Shown: positions 36,184 through 44,675 of the stretch, in pieces
How the letters are laid out: every line of letters begins with the position of its first letter
How positions within the stretch are numbered: the stretch's first letter is position 1
Origin: Prevotellaceae bacterium
GTDB lineage: Bacteria > Bacteroidota > Bacteroidia > Bacteroidales > UBA932
Length of the DNA stretch: 64,000 nucleotides
Assembly (NCBI GenBank): GCA_031266015.1
Contig: JAISBU010000058.1
Coordinates: forward strand, 1-64,000
Direction: 5' to 3'
Notes under the pieces: model-generated
What the model saw: the letters and a program-made list of their open reading frames with translations, nothing else
Told to the model about the DNA's origin: nothing
Database searches by the model: none
Translations under genes and position numbers: made by a program

Positions 36184-37050
36184 ATGAATACCAGCCAATC
36201 TTTTTCAAAAAATAACACTACCATGCGTGTTGGAGAACAGCTGGTTGATTTGAGCGCTCCCCTGGTGATGGGTATTGTGAATGTGACGCCGGACTCTTTT
36301 TTTGCCGAAAGTCGCAGCTATACTGCTGATACAGTTGCCGCTCGCGTATGTCAGGTTTTGCAGGAAGGTGGACGAATTGTTGACCTTGGCGCGTACTCGT
36401 CGCGCCCCGGTGCAGCGGAGGTTTCGGAGCAGGAGGAGTTGAGGAGGTTGAGCATGGGAATGGAGATCATACGGAGTAAATTTCCGCAGGCGATAGCTTC
36501 TATAGATAGCTTCAGAAGTAGCGTAATTGCTGAAGTTGTGCGCAGGTTTGGCGCTGTTGTTGTCAACGATATTTCGGGTGGCGAGCTGGATGCCAAGATG
36601 TTTGAAACTGTTGCGAAGCTTGGCCTGCCATACATTTTGATGCACATGCGGGGCAACCCGAAAACTATGCAGCAGCTGACCAGTTATGAAAATTTGTTGG
36701 CGGAGATGATGCAATATTTCTCGGGTAAAATTCGGGCGCTGCATCAAATGGGTGTTGCGGATATTATTCTTGATCCGGGTTTTGGTTTTGCTAAAACAGC
36801 TGAACAAAATTTTGAGCTGATGCGCCAATTGAATGAGTTTAAGATTTTTGAGCTACCTTTACTTGTTGGCGTATCCCGTAAGGCAATGATTTATAGAACT
36901 TTAGGAGTTGCTCCGGAAGAATCGCTAAACGGAACTACCGTGCTGAATACCATAGCGTTGGGTAAAGGTGCAAAGATTTTGCGAGTGCACGACGTAAAGG
37001 CGGCGGTAGAGGCAACGCAGCTGCATAAATTCATAAGTCATAATTCATAA
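36184..37050 (+). CDS. folP: Dihydropteroate synthase
   Basis: A 288-residue TIM-barrel enzyme that joins 7,8-dihydropterin pyrophosphate to p-aminobenzoate. Motifs are MGIVNVTPDSFF near 30, DLGAYSSRPGA near 65 (Gly-Ala instead of Gly-Gly), SIDSFRSSV, HMRGNPKTMQ near 155, DPGFGFAKT near 200 and VGVSRKAMI near 232. Length is as expected. The downstream cdaA starts 11 bases after the stop, so the two are probably co-transcribed. Confidence 0.95.
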   Translation: MNTSQSFSKNNTTMRVGEQLVDLSAPLVMGIVNVTPDSFFAESRSYTADTVAARVCQVLQEGGRIVDLGAYSSRPGAAEVSEQEELRRLSMGMEIIRSKFPQAIASIDSFRSSVIAEVVRRFGAVVVNDISGGELDAKMFETVAKLGLPYILMHMRGNPKTMQQLTSYENLLAEMMQYFSGKIRALHQMGVADIILDPGFGFAKTAEQNFELMRQLNEFKIFELPLLVGVSRKAMIYRTLGVAPEESLNGTTVLNTIALGKGAKILRVHDVKAAVEATQLHKFISHNS

Positions 37051-37060
37051 TTGGGTGCCC

Positions 37061-37840
37061 ATGTTTTTCAATATTCGCCTGCTCGATATACTTGATATTC
37101 TGCTTGTAGCCATTCTGTTTTATCAGGTCTACAAGCTTATACGGGGTACTGTTGCCATCAATATTTTTATCGGCATTTTCTCCATTTACGTGGTGTGGAT
37201 TGTGGTGCGTGCGCTCAACATGGAGCTGCTCAGCAGCATTCTGGGACAGGTTTTGGGAGTGGGGGTGCTGGCGCTGTTTATTGTTTTTCAGCAAGAAATT
37301 CGAAAGTTTTTACTTTTTATAGGAACCCAGTATTTCTCTCACCGGCGCTTTTCATTTAAAAATCTCTTTTCTAAAAACAGCAGCTTAAAGCAGCATAGAG
37401 TTGATATAGAGGCCATTGTAAAAGCTTGCCGCAATATGGCCGACAGCAAAACCGGCGCGCTCATTGTAATACAGCGCAGAACTTCTCTTCGGCCGTACGA
37501 GGATACGGGTGATATTTTGGATGCAATAACCAGTAACCGTTTACTCGAGAATATCTTTTTCAAGAACACTCCTTTGCACGATGGCGCTGTGATTATAGTG
37601 CGTAATAAAATAAAAGCGGCCCGCTGCGTTCTTCCTTCAACTGAAAACCAGAATTTGCCGCCGGAGTATGGTATGCGGCATCGTGCGGCTCTTGGTATTA
37701 CGGAAAATAGCGACGCGCTGGTAGCGGTGGTTTCTGAGGAAACCGGAAAGGTATCCTTTGTAGAAGGCGGGAAAATAAAGAGCAACATCAGCGCTATGGA
37801 GCTGCGCGGCTTGCTGGAAGATGCGCTTAATGAGCGGTAA
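37061..37840 (+). CDS. cdaA: Diadenylate cyclase CdaA
   Basis: A 259-residue membrane enzyme that makes c-di-AMP from two ATP. ATG 37061 is preferred over GTG 37055. Three N-terminal membrane helices (about 10-75) precede the DAC domain, which has the DGAVIIV and RHRAALGIT motifs of the active site and GALIVIQR at its start. The lineage regulates potassium or envelope tension with c-di-AMP, but the receptor is not in the window. Order folP-cdaA is typical of several Bacteroidota. Confidence 0.93.
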   Translation: MFFNIRLLDILDILLVAILFYQVYKLIRGTVAINIFIGIFSIYVVWIVVRALNMELLSSILGQVLGVGVLALFIVFQQEIRKFLLFIGTQYFSHRRFSFKNLFSKNSSLKQHRVDIEAIVKACRNMADSKTGALIVIQRRTSLRPYEDTGDILDAITSNRLLENIFFKNTPLHDGAVIIVRNKIKAARCVLPSTENQNLPPEYGMRHRAALGITENSDALVAVVSEETGKVSFVEGGKIKSNISAMELRGLLEDALNER

Positions 37841-37940
37841 AAAAGCCTTTCGGATTGCAATAAAGAAATAAGAAAGCGCCTCGCTTCGGGGAGTTTTCTT
37901 ATTTATTATCAGTATATTTTGTGAATTACAATTTATTACT

Positions 37941-37948
37941 TAATTTTG
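37941..37948 (+). promoter_or_regulatory. -7 promoter box TAATTTTG of the Lrp gene
   Basis: TAATTTTG fits TAnnTTTG and lies 30 bases before the ATG of the Lrp-type regulator, in an AT-rich leader. Confidence 0.5.
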
Positions 37949-37978
37949 TAAATTCATAATACGTTATACTGTTGCGCC

Positions 37979-38479
37979 ATGCTTGAGAAAATACACCTGG
38001 ATAGTATTGACTACAAAATTTTGACGTTGTTGTTGAAAAATGCTCGTACTCCGTTTTTGGAAATAGCCAGAGAGTGTGGAATTTCCGGCGCTGCTATCCA
38101 TCAGCGTGTGAGGAAGCTGGAGGAAAATGGCGTTATCGAGGGATCTCGTATTTTAATTAAGCCTCGTGCCGTAGGACTTGATGTGTGCGCATTTGTAAAT
38201 ATTAAAATTTCACAATCCAATAACGTATTTGGCCCAATTTTGGATGCGCTTAAGACTCTTCCGGAAATTGTAGAATGCCATTGTATCGTTGGAGAGTATT
38301 CTCTTTTGGTAAAGGCCTACTGTCGTGATAATGACCACCTTATGGATTTGTTGGTAAACAGGTTGCCTAGCCTTCCAGGGGTGTCAAGTACTTCGTCTTT
38401 CATATCTGTGTCGCAGCCTATTGAGCGCGCGGTACCGGTTAACTCCAACAGTAAAAAGAAAAAAGCAAGCTACGAGTAA
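37979..38479 (+). CDS. Lrp/AsnC-family transcriptional regulator
   Basis: A 166-residue DNA-binding protein: the N-terminal winged HTH (LDSIDYKILTLLLKNARTPF to QRVRKLEENGVIEGSR, about 5-55) is followed by a RAM/AsnC ligand-binding domain (FVNIKISQ; VECHCIVGEYSLLVKAYC; about 70-150). These proteins respond to amino acids and often autoregulate. The tail is basic (SNSKKKKAS). It ends in a strong terminator. Confidence 0.92.
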   Translation: MLEKIHLDSIDYKILTLLLKNARTPFLEIARECGISGAAIHQRVRKLEENGVIEGSRILIKPRAVGLDVCAFVNIKISQSNNVFGPILDALKTLPEIVECHCIVGEYSLLVKAYCRDNDHLMDLLVNRLPSLPGVSSTSSFISVSQPIERAVPVNSNSKKKKASYE

Positions 38480-38496
38480 GGGAGTTTTAAAAAAAG

Positions 38497-38535
38497 AAAT
38501 CGCCGTTATTTACAAAATAACGGCGATTTGCTTTT
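38497..38535. terminator. Bidirectional terminator between lrp and dnaB
   Basis: AAATCGCCGTTATT and AATAACGGCGATTT form a perfect stem around TACA, with A and T tracts; it serves the convergent Lrp and dnaB transcripts. Confidence 0.88.
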
Positions 38536-40078
38536 AGAACGGAGCGTCTTCAACCGCGGCGCCCATTCCGGCAAAGGGATCAACATCTTTGGAGGTTGGC
38601 GGCGGAACATCTGAGTTCATTTTTGAGCTTAGCGTTTGCGAATTTAAGTGCGCGCCAATTACCTGATCCATCAACGAATCATCCAAATCCTCAAACTTGG
38701 CTTGCTCGGCACGGAAACGCAGGCGAACGTTACCTATGGCGCCGTTACGATGTTTTGCCACAATAATTTCGGCCAGTCCGCGCAAATCATTTCCCTCATC
38801 ATCCTCCGTAGTTCCGTAGTATTCCGGACGGTGAATGAAGGCGATAATGTCCGCATCCTGCTCAATAGCGCCGGACTCACGAAGGTCGCTCATTTGCGGG
38901 CGCTTGTTGCCTCCACGAGATTCTACGCTCCGGTTCAGCTGCGATAGCGCTATGACCGGAATGTTCAGCTCCTTTGCAATGGCCTTTAGCGAGCGTGATA
39001 TAGCCGACACCTCCTGCTCACGGAATCCACGGGTTTCGGGAGGTCCGGTCATAAGCTGCAGGTAGTCTATTATTACACACTGAATGTGATGCGTAGTGTA
39101 CAGACGGCGTATTTTTGAGCGAAACTCGAATATGCCCAACCCGGGCGTGTCATCAATAAACATGGGAGCGCTTATAAGCGGCTGTATGCCTTGGCTGAGC
39201 CGGTTAAGCTCATCCGCATCCAGCTTTCCGCTGCGCAGCTTACTACCGCTAAGGCCGGACTCGCTCATGAATAAGCGAGTTACCAGCTGCTCGCTGGACA
39301 TTTCAAGGGAGAAGAATGCTACGGGGCGCTTGTGGTCAACCGCCATGTTGCGAGCCATGCTGAGTACGAGCGCCGTTTTACCCATTGCCGGACGTGCCGC
39401 AACAATGATTAAGTCCGAGGGTTGCCAGCCCTGCGTCATTCTATCCAGCTGGCTGAATCCTGTGGGCACACCGCTAAATCCGTCCTCACGTTTCCCGGCT
39501 TCTTCAATTATTTTGAGCACATCGTCCACCACATCGGCAATGTGGCGAGTGTCCTTTCTAATGCTGGTTTCCGCCAGGGTGAGAATTTCGTTTTGCGCCG
39601 CATCCAGCAAATCCTCCACGTCCATGGAGTCGTCAAAAGACTTGCGCTGAATATCGCTGGAAATACGAATCAGCTCTCGTTGAAGGAACTTCTGGGCAAC
39701 GATCTTGGCGTGGTAGTCAATGTTGGCAGCCGAGCCGACTTTTAGCGTAAGCGATGATAGGTACTGCGCTCCACCAATTTCCTCTAGCTGCTCGTTTTTC
39801 TTAAGCTCCTGCGTAACCGTATATATATCAACAGGTTCGTTACGCTGAGACAAGCTAACGATGGCTCTGAAGATTTTCTGGTGAGCATCTTTGTAAAAGC
39901 TTTCGGGACGCAGTATGTCCATTACGTCCGTTACCACACCCTTCTCCAGCATGGAGGCGCCCAGTACCGCGGCCTCCAAATCCAGCGCCTGCGGTGGTAC
40001 TTTTCCCAGCTCCAAGCCCACTGCTCCAACATTTACCTCCGGCTTCTTTCGTTTAGGACGGTAATTTTCTTCTGCCAT
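38534..40078 (-). CDS. dnaB: Replicative DNA helicase DnaB
   Basis: A 514-residue hexameric replicative helicase. The N-terminal domain (VPPQALDLEAAVLGASML near 23) is followed by a linker and the RecA-like domain: SDLIIVAARPAMGKTALVL (Walker A, about 230), PVAFFSLEMSSEQLV, VIIDYLQLMTG (Walker B) and LSQLNRSVESR with SGAIEQDADII. No intein insertion is visible. The C-terminal tail is Pro/Ser/Asp-rich. Start at ATG 40078. Confidence 0.97.
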   Translation of the reverse strand: MAEENYRPKRKKPEVNVGAVGLELGKVPPQALDLEAAVLGASMLEKGVVTDVMDILRPESFYKDAHQKIFRAIVSLSQRNEPVDIYTVTQELKKNEQLEEIGGAQYLSSLTLKVGSAANIDYHAKIVAQKFLQRELIRISSDIQRKSFDDSMDVEDLLDAAQNEILTLAETSIRKDTRHIADVVDDVLKIIEEAGKREDGFSGVPTGFSQLDRMTQGWQPSDLIIVAARPAMGKTALVLSMARNMAVDHKRPVAFFSLEMSSEQLVTRLFMSESGLSGSKLRSGKLDADELNRLSQGIQPLISAPMFIDDTPGLGIFEFRSKIRRLYTTHHIQCVIIDYLQLMTGPPETRGFREQEVSAISRSLKAIAKELNIPVIALSQLNRSVESRGGNKRPQMSDLRESGAIEQDADIIAFIHRPEYYGTTEDDEGNDLRGLAEIIVAKHRNGAIGNVRLRFRAEQAKFEDLDDSLMDQVIGAHLNSQTLSSKMNSDVPPPTSKDVDPFAGMGAAVEDAPF

Positions 40079-40306
40079 GTATCTGATTATAAACTGTTTA
40101 CGAGACGATTCGCCTTTTGGGTTGGTTTGTGTAAACCGCTTTTTGACAGCAACTTAAGGCTGTGTTTTGTGTCGGCGATATTAAGTCATTTCGTTCCAAA
40201 GGTAGCTCCCAAGGGCCAAAATTTCAGCTAAAGCCGCTGGTTATAGTTACCCGCTCTTAATTGTTGAAAAAATGTTGAAAACCATTTAAAACCCCGCAGA
40301 ATTTAG

Positions 40307-40314
40307 TATTTTTG
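40307..40314 (+). promoter_or_regulatory. -7 promoter box TATTTTTG
   Basis: TATTTTTG fits TAnnTTTG and lies 52 bases before the ATG at 40366. Repeats of TTGTTGAAAA or GTTGAAAA flank it on both sides. Confidence 0.4.
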
Positions 40315-40365
40315 CAGGATAAACATTTGTTGAAAACTTATTAATTTATTGTTACTTAATTAGCT

Positions 40366-41436
40366 ATGAATGAGTTGAGGGTAATGGTAAAGGGGGCTGC
40401 CCGTGGCCGGCTCGCCTTAGGCATTGTTACCGCCTACGTTAAGCTATTTCCGGAGTTGACCTATAAGGAGTTAAAGGTAATGTTTCCGGATATTATTTAT
40501 CCGAAAGCGCCCTCACAGTTTAAAACTATTGAGCCGCTGGGTGTATTTCAGCAGCTGCATGTTGTGCAATTGTTGCCCGACCGAGGCCTTACTATCGCGC
40601 ATTTTGTGAAGCCCGAGGAAATAATTTTACTTCCAGATGGGCAGCGTATATGTGTAACTCGTACCTGGAATAAAGCGGCATTTGATACGCTGGCAGAAAC
40701 TGCGGAGCTTTACGGCATACAGGTGGAGCAGGTAAACGAAGGTGATGCGGCGTTTCAGCATGCGGGATTTTCGCTACAATTTTTTCCCCCCTTTGAAAAG
40801 CTGAATGTCGAATCATTGGATGAAAAAATGAAGCGCAAGCCATATTTTAAATGGTTGCTTCCTGTTCTGAGTGCGTTTCAGCGAAGAGTGGACGGCTTTG
40901 GCTTTTTCTTGAAAAAAACAGGGCAAGCCATAAAGTTTAAGCCTGTGCAAAATCGATATGAACGCGCCAAGCGGAGACTGATTTATACCATTGGCATAGT
41001 GGCTTTGCTTTTGCTGCTATCCATTTTGTTTGCGCCGAAGTCAAAAATTCATTCCTCAAAAGCAACAGTACATGCCGATAGTGTCGGGCTGCAACCTGTG
41101 GTTGTAAAAGCGCTATCGACCATTCCTGTGTATCTGCAATCAACAGATACTGTGCTGATGGATTACTCCAACGCTGCTCTTGAAAAATTATCCGAATTTC
41201 TTGTTAGGCAAAAAACGCTTAAGGTAATTGCTGTAGGGTATTCCGGTGGAAAGATTGAAGAACATGTGGTAAATGAAGCCATGCAGCGAGCTGGTGTTGC
41301 AGTTGAAAAATTAATAGAGCTGGGTATAGACTCCGCGCGGCTTTTGGGCGAAGGGCGGTTTGTACCTGATACAACAGAGAACGCGGCATCATTTATGCAT
41401 AAGGTAGACCTTACCTTTTGGGAATCAGTAAGATAA
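40366..41436 (+). CDS. Unknown single-pass protein with an OmpA-like C-terminal segment
   Basis: A 356-residue protein I do not recognise. The N-terminal part (about 1-150) is cytosol-like: VTAYVKLFPELTYKELKVMF, then GLTIAHFVKPEEIILL and GQRICVTRTWNKAAF, reminiscent of a compact DNA-binding or nuclease-associated fold but not assignable. A basic stretch (KFKPVQNRYERAKRR) precedes one membrane helix (about 206-223, LIYTIGIVALLLLLSILF). The C-terminal ~110 residues resemble an OmpA-type domain (LEKLSEFLVRQKTLKVIAVG; NEAMQRAGVAVEKLIELGID). It could link a cytosolic domain to the wall. Confidence 0.55.
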   Translation: MNELRVMVKGAARGRLALGIVTAYVKLFPELTYKELKVMFPDIIYPKAPSQFKTIEPLGVFQQLHVVQLLPDRGLTIAHFVKPEEIILLPDGQRICVTRTWNKAAFDTLAETAELYGIQVEQVNEGDAAFQHAGFSLQFFPPFEKLNVESLDEKMKRKPYFKWLLPVLSAFQRRVDGFGFFLKKTGQAIKFKPVQNRYERAKRRLIYTIGIVALLLLLSILFAPKSKIHSSKATVHADSVGLQPVVVKALSTIPVYLQSTDTVLMDYSNAALEKLSEFLVRQKTLKVIAVGYSGGKIEEHVVNEAMQRAGVAVEKLIELGIDSARLLGEGRFVPDTTENAASFMHKVDLTFWESVR

Positions 41437-41483
41437 CATCATTACGGGCGGTGGGATGCTTCGCTTGCAATGACGTGCGAGTG

Positions 41484-41574
41484 CGTTGTCATGCTGAGCC
41501 TGTCGGAGGGTACGGCACAGGTAGTAATTGGAAAAAATCTACCCCACATGCTTCTACAGGCTCAGCATGACAAC
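41484..41574. repeat. Palindromic repeat, TGTCATGCTGAGC family
   Basis: GTTGTCATGCTGAGCCTGT at the left is matched by ACAGGCTCAGCATGACAAC at the right, with a mixed centre. It is one of at least six copies of a dispersed family in this window (others near 32040, 32810, 43600, 47790, 60024). It sits between the unknown gene and ispD. Confidence 0.7.
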
Positions 41575-41617
41575 TCCGCAGGTATAAAATTTGGATAATT
41601 CTGAAAAAGATAAAATT

Positions 41618-42280
41618 ATGGAACATCTGATAGCAGTTGCCGGAGGTAGCGGTACCCGCATGGGAGGCGGTACTCCTAAGCAATTTCTGTTGCTCAACGG
41701 AAAGCCTGTTTTGCTGCACACCCTCGAAAAATTTTATGCTTATAACCCCAAGGTAAACATAGTGTTAGCATTGCCGGAGGCGGAGATAGAAACGTGGAAA
41801 CAGATTGTTAAAAATCATACTATAACCATACCCCATGCGTTTGTAAAGGGCGGGCAAAGTCGAAGCCAGTCTGTGAGAAATGCGCTGAATGTTTTGGGTG
41901 ATAGTGGACTAGTGGCGATTCACGATGGAGTAAGACCTCTGGTAAGCATTGAAACCATCACGCGTTGTTTTGAGGAAGCGCGAAAGACAGGAGCGGCAAT
42001 TCCTGTGATGCCTTTGACTGATTCTCTGCGCCGCTACACCGGTACAGGCAGCGTGGCGGAGGATAGAGCAAAGTTTTGTGCTGTACAGACTCCGCAGGTT
42101 TTTGATGTGGCGCTTTTGAAAAAGGCCTATGAAAAAGCAGGAAGTAAAGATTTTACCGATGACGCTGCGGTAGTGGAGGCCGCCGGACACCGTGTTTCGC
42201 CGGTGGATGGCAACGTTGAAAATATAAAAATAACGGCTCCTTTTGATGTGAAAGTTGCGGAGGTAGTTATGAATTTATAA
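41618..42280 (+). CDS. ispD: 2-C-methyl-D-erythritol 4-phosphate cytidylyltransferase
   Basis: A 220-residue MEP-pathway enzyme. ATG 41618 (MEHLIAVAGGSGTRMGGG) is preferred to an upstream TTG at 41592. Motifs are GGSGTRMGGGTPKQFLL, VKGGQSRSQSVRNAL, IHDGVRPLVS and FTDDAAVVEAAG. It activates MEP with CTP on the way to isoprenoids; the polyprenyl synthase at 52394 uses the end products. Confidence 0.93.
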   Translation: MEHLIAVAGGSGTRMGGGTPKQFLLLNGKPVLLHTLEKFYAYNPKVNIVLALPEAEIETWKQIVKNHTITIPHAFVKGGQSRSQSVRNALNVLGDSGLVAIHDGVRPLVSIETITRCFEEARKTGAAIPVMPLTDSLRRYTGTGSVAEDRAKFCAVQTPQVFDVALLKKAYEKAGSKDFTDDAAVVEAAGHRVSPVDGNVENIKITAPFDVKVAEVVMNL

Positions 42281-42352
42281 AAGTGCAATTCATAATTCGA
42301 AGCCGCTGCGCAATATGAGCTATGAGTACGAATTGTGAATGGAGATAACACA

Positions 42353-43525
42353 ATGGCCAAATTTAAGTTTATTGATCTGTTTTGTGGGCTGGGAGGCTTT
42401 CACGTGGCGTTGGCAAAGTTAGGTGGAGAGTGCGTTTTTGCATCGGACATAGACCCCGATTGCAGGAGAATATACGAGGATAACCACGGAGTGAAGCCTG
42501 AGGGAGACATTACCAAAATTCACGAAAAAGATATTCCCGCGCACGATGTGCTTTGTGCCGGATTCCCTTGTCAGGCCTTCTCAAAGGCTGGAAAGCGTGA
42601 GGGGATGGCAGATTCAAGAGGCACGCTGTTTTTTGATATTGTGCGCATTGTAAAAGAGCACAAGCCCTCCTACCTTATGCTCGAAAACGTGCGCAACCTT
42701 ATTGGGCACGATGATGGCAATACTTGGCGTGTAATAAAAGAAACCCTGCAGCGGCTGGGGTACTCATTTCCGGAAGAGCCAATTATTTTCAGCCCGCACC
42801 TGTTAGGCATTCCACAATTTCGTGAGCGAGTGTTTATCCTTTGCCAGCGTAAAGATTTGGCAGAGCGCATTACCATAGAAACGCCAAGTAAAAAACCGGA
42901 GTGCGATCCGGGTAAAATTCTGTTGGACGATGAGAAGAAAGTTCCCAACATCTCACGGTATACCATTTCAGAAAAAGAAAATAACGTGCTGAAGCTGTGG
43001 AATGAGTTTATACAGGGCATTCAAGGCCCAATTCCGGCCTTCCCTGTTTGGTCGGATGAGTTTAAGGAAAAAAATCTGAAGGCTAATCTGGATAATTTAC
43101 CCGATTGGAAGCGCACCATCATTCTACGAAACCGTGCGCTGTATGAGCAAAATAAAAAGTTCATAGGCACATGGATGCGCCGTTGTGCACAGAATGAATT
43201 TTTTATGGGGTCAAAAGCAAAGCTGGAGTGGCAGGCGGGAGAAGATGCCACGCCCGATATATTTGAGCACATCTTGCAATTCCGTCCTTCGGGAGTTCGC
43301 GTAAAGCGTCCTACCTACTTCCCTGCCTTGGTGGCTATAACACAAACATCCATTGTAGGCAAGCTGCGTCGCAGGCTTACGCCGCGTGAAACTGCGCGCT
43401 TGCAAAGCTTTCCCGATGACTTTAAGCTGCACCCGAATGACCGTATAGCGTATAAGCAGCTTGGCAACTCGGTAAATGTGGATGTTGTACACTACTTTGC
43501 AAAGCAGCTGCTTACAAAGGCGTAG
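42353..43525 (+). CDS. DNA (cytosine-5-)-methyltransferase, orphan
   Basis: A 390-residue C5-cytosine DNA methyltransferase starting at ATG 42353 (MAKFKFIDLFCGLGGFHVAL; upstream start adds 6 residues). Motif I is DLFCGLGGF, motif IV is AGFPCQAFSKAG with the catalytic Cys, motif VI is LENVRNL, motif VIII is IPQFRERVFIL and motif X is QLGNSVNVDV. The recognition domain (about 215-340) is not one I can assign to a target. No restriction endonuclease, Vsr or specificity gene is nearby, so it is either orphan or the remnant of a lost R-M system; the next region is decayed. Confidence 0.9.
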   Translation: MAKFKFIDLFCGLGGFHVALAKLGGECVFASDIDPDCRRIYEDNHGVKPEGDITKIHEKDIPAHDVLCAGFPCQAFSKAGKREGMADSRGTLFFDIVRIVKEHKPSYLMLENVRNLIGHDDGNTWRVIKETLQRLGYSFPEEPIIFSPHLLGIPQFRERVFILCQRKDLAERITIETPSKKPECDPGKILLDDEKKVPNISRYTISEKENNVLKLWNEFIQGIQGPIPAFPVWSDEFKEKNLKANLDNLPDWKRTIILRNRALYEQNKKFIGTWMRRCAQNEFFMGSKAKLEWQAGEDATPDIFEHILQFRPSGVRVKRPTYFPALVAITQTSIVGKLRRRLTPRETARLQSFPDDFKLHPNDRIAYKQLGNSVNVDVVHYFAKQLLTKA

Positions 43526-43533
43526 CTGTGCGC

Positions 43534-43622
43534 TTGTCGAACCGAAGGTGGGCAAAGCCAATGGCGCGGCGAGGGGAGAGAAAAGTTCACGCCCCTGCTT
43601 CGGCAGGCTCAGCATGATACCC
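43534..43622. repeat. Degenerate TGTCATGCTGAGC-family repeat
   Basis: GCTTGTCGAACCGAAGG at the left and CTTCGGCAGGCTCAGCATGAT at the right are degenerate arms of the same dispersed family seen at 41484 and 60024, located between the methyltransferase and the decayed region. Confidence 0.5.
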
Positions 43623-43671
43623 ACAGGTGCTCTACGCACCAATTAAATGGTAATTGTAAATAGTAAATTAT

Positions 43672-44022
43672 AAAATGGCTTCCAGCCACTTTTTCAGCAG
43701 CTCCCTCCACTTCTTGCCGTACTCAAACTCCTCCTTCATTCCCCAACCATGACCTCCGCTGGAGAAATATACATGGCCGCAGGAACATTATTTTTCTTTA
43801 GCGCAGCGTAAAAATCTACGCTGTTGCAAACGGGAACAGCCTTATCGTCATCGCTATGGAAAAGCAGGGTAGGGGAAACCTTTGATTCGCCGTCCTGGGT
43901 ATGTTGTAGTCACGGTAACGGTGCAGGCGTGGCAGTTGGCGCCGCCGCCAGCGCTTGGATTATCATTGCTTTCGTCCTTTTTACAAGAGGCGACAGTAAG
44001 GAATAAAATTGCTGTTGAAAAC
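43672..44022 (-). pseudogene. Decayed lipoprotein N-terminus joined to alpha/beta-hydrolase C-terminus
   Basis: Read leftward from 44022, one frame gives a lipoprotein signal without a start codon (FSTAILFLTVASC, then KKDESNDNPSAGGG and CHACTVTVTT) up to about 43920. A second frame then carries the last ~30% of a carboxylesterase-like alpha/beta hydrolase: SPTLLFHSDDDKAVPVCNS (catalytic Asp region) and, after another frame change near 43770, SSGGHGWGMKEEFEYGKKWR (catalytic His) to a stop near 43672. So an internal deletion fused two genes and two frameshifts followed. It is non-functional as read. It lies immediately downstream of the HTH regulator. Confidence 0.65.
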
Positions 44023-44027
44023 AGTAC

Positions 44028-44480
44028 TTATTTTTTCCTGCCATGCTCCCCAAGTAAATCCCCCAAGCGTCTCATCATTTCTTGAGTAGCCTGCAGCGCC
44101 TCTTGCGTGGCTTTGGCAAGTAAAGCATTGATTTCCAATAGTTTATGATTGTTCTTTATCAAAATTTCGAGGCTGCTTTCATCATTGGTTGGCTCGTTGT
44201 TGCGCGTGTCCCTGCGACCGTTGCGAGGGGCCTTGTAGGCGGCCGTTGGCTTCCTCATGATATCCGGCGAGGTCATGGAGCTAACGCCGTCCATCAGCCA
44301 GCTGTAGCTGATTCCGAAAACGATGCAGATTTTTCGGATGAGCGCCGGCTTTGGTTGAGTGTTGTTTCTGTAGTTTCGAATATTTGCCTCGCTGGTGCCT
44401 ACCTTTTTGGCAAATTTCGAGTTATTGCCATCGCAATACTCAAGCACTATCTTGTTGATTCTCTGATTTATAGATTCCAT
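44028..44480 (-). CDS. Small HTH transcriptional regulator with C-terminal coiled coil
   Basis: A 150-residue protein. An XRE-like HTH (about 5-65: GNNSKFAKKVGTSEANIRNY, then RKICIVFGISYSWLMDG) resembles phage and element repressors of Bacteroidota. A polar linker (about 70-100) leads to a helical coiled coil (NNHKLLEINALLAKATQEAL) likely to oligomerise. It is divergent from a 66-residue HTH gene, with TTCGAA half-sites between them. No phage genes are in the window. Confidence 0.8.
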   Translation of the reverse strand: MESINQRINKIVLEYCDGNNSKFAKKVGTSEANIRNYRNNTQPKPALIRKICIVFGISYSWLMDGVSSMTSPDIMRKPTAAYKAPRNGRRDTRNNEPTNDESSLEILIKNNHKLLEINALLAKATQEALQATQEMMRRLGDLLGEHGRKK

Positions 44481-44491
44481 GTAAATAGCCC

Positions 44492-44538
44492 GCTCGAAAA
44501 TTTATTCGAAATATTCGCATAATTCGAAACTTGTTTCG
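44492..44538. promoter_or_regulatory. Candidate operator: repeated TTCGAA half-sites
   Basis: CTCGAAAA, TTCGAAAT, ATTCGC, ATTCGAAAC and TTTCG follow one another within 47 bases of the divergent intergenic region. The spacing is roughly 11 bases, about one helical turn, which suits several bound HTH dimers. A TAnnTTTG box begins immediately after. Confidence 0.5.
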
Positions 44539-44546
44539 TAACTTTG
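44539..44546 (+). promoter_or_regulatory. -7 promoter box TAACTTTG in the HTH intergenic region
   Basis: A perfect TAnnTTTG match directly downstream of the TTCGAA cluster, reading toward the 66-residue HTH gene with a ~130-base leader. Confidence 0.5.
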
Positions 44547-44675
44547 TCAAAGTTGGCTTTATATGCTTCAGGTTGTCATGCTTCGATGTAGATTGTTGGC
44601 ATATAGCATATTGTACAAGCCTAAAAAAGAGTAGTTCCGGTAAAAATTCCGCTGTCGGAAATCGCTATAAAGGTA

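Noticed and set aside
38534-40078. Intein in DnaB
   Set aside because: Walker A and neighbouring motifs are contiguous and the length is normal.
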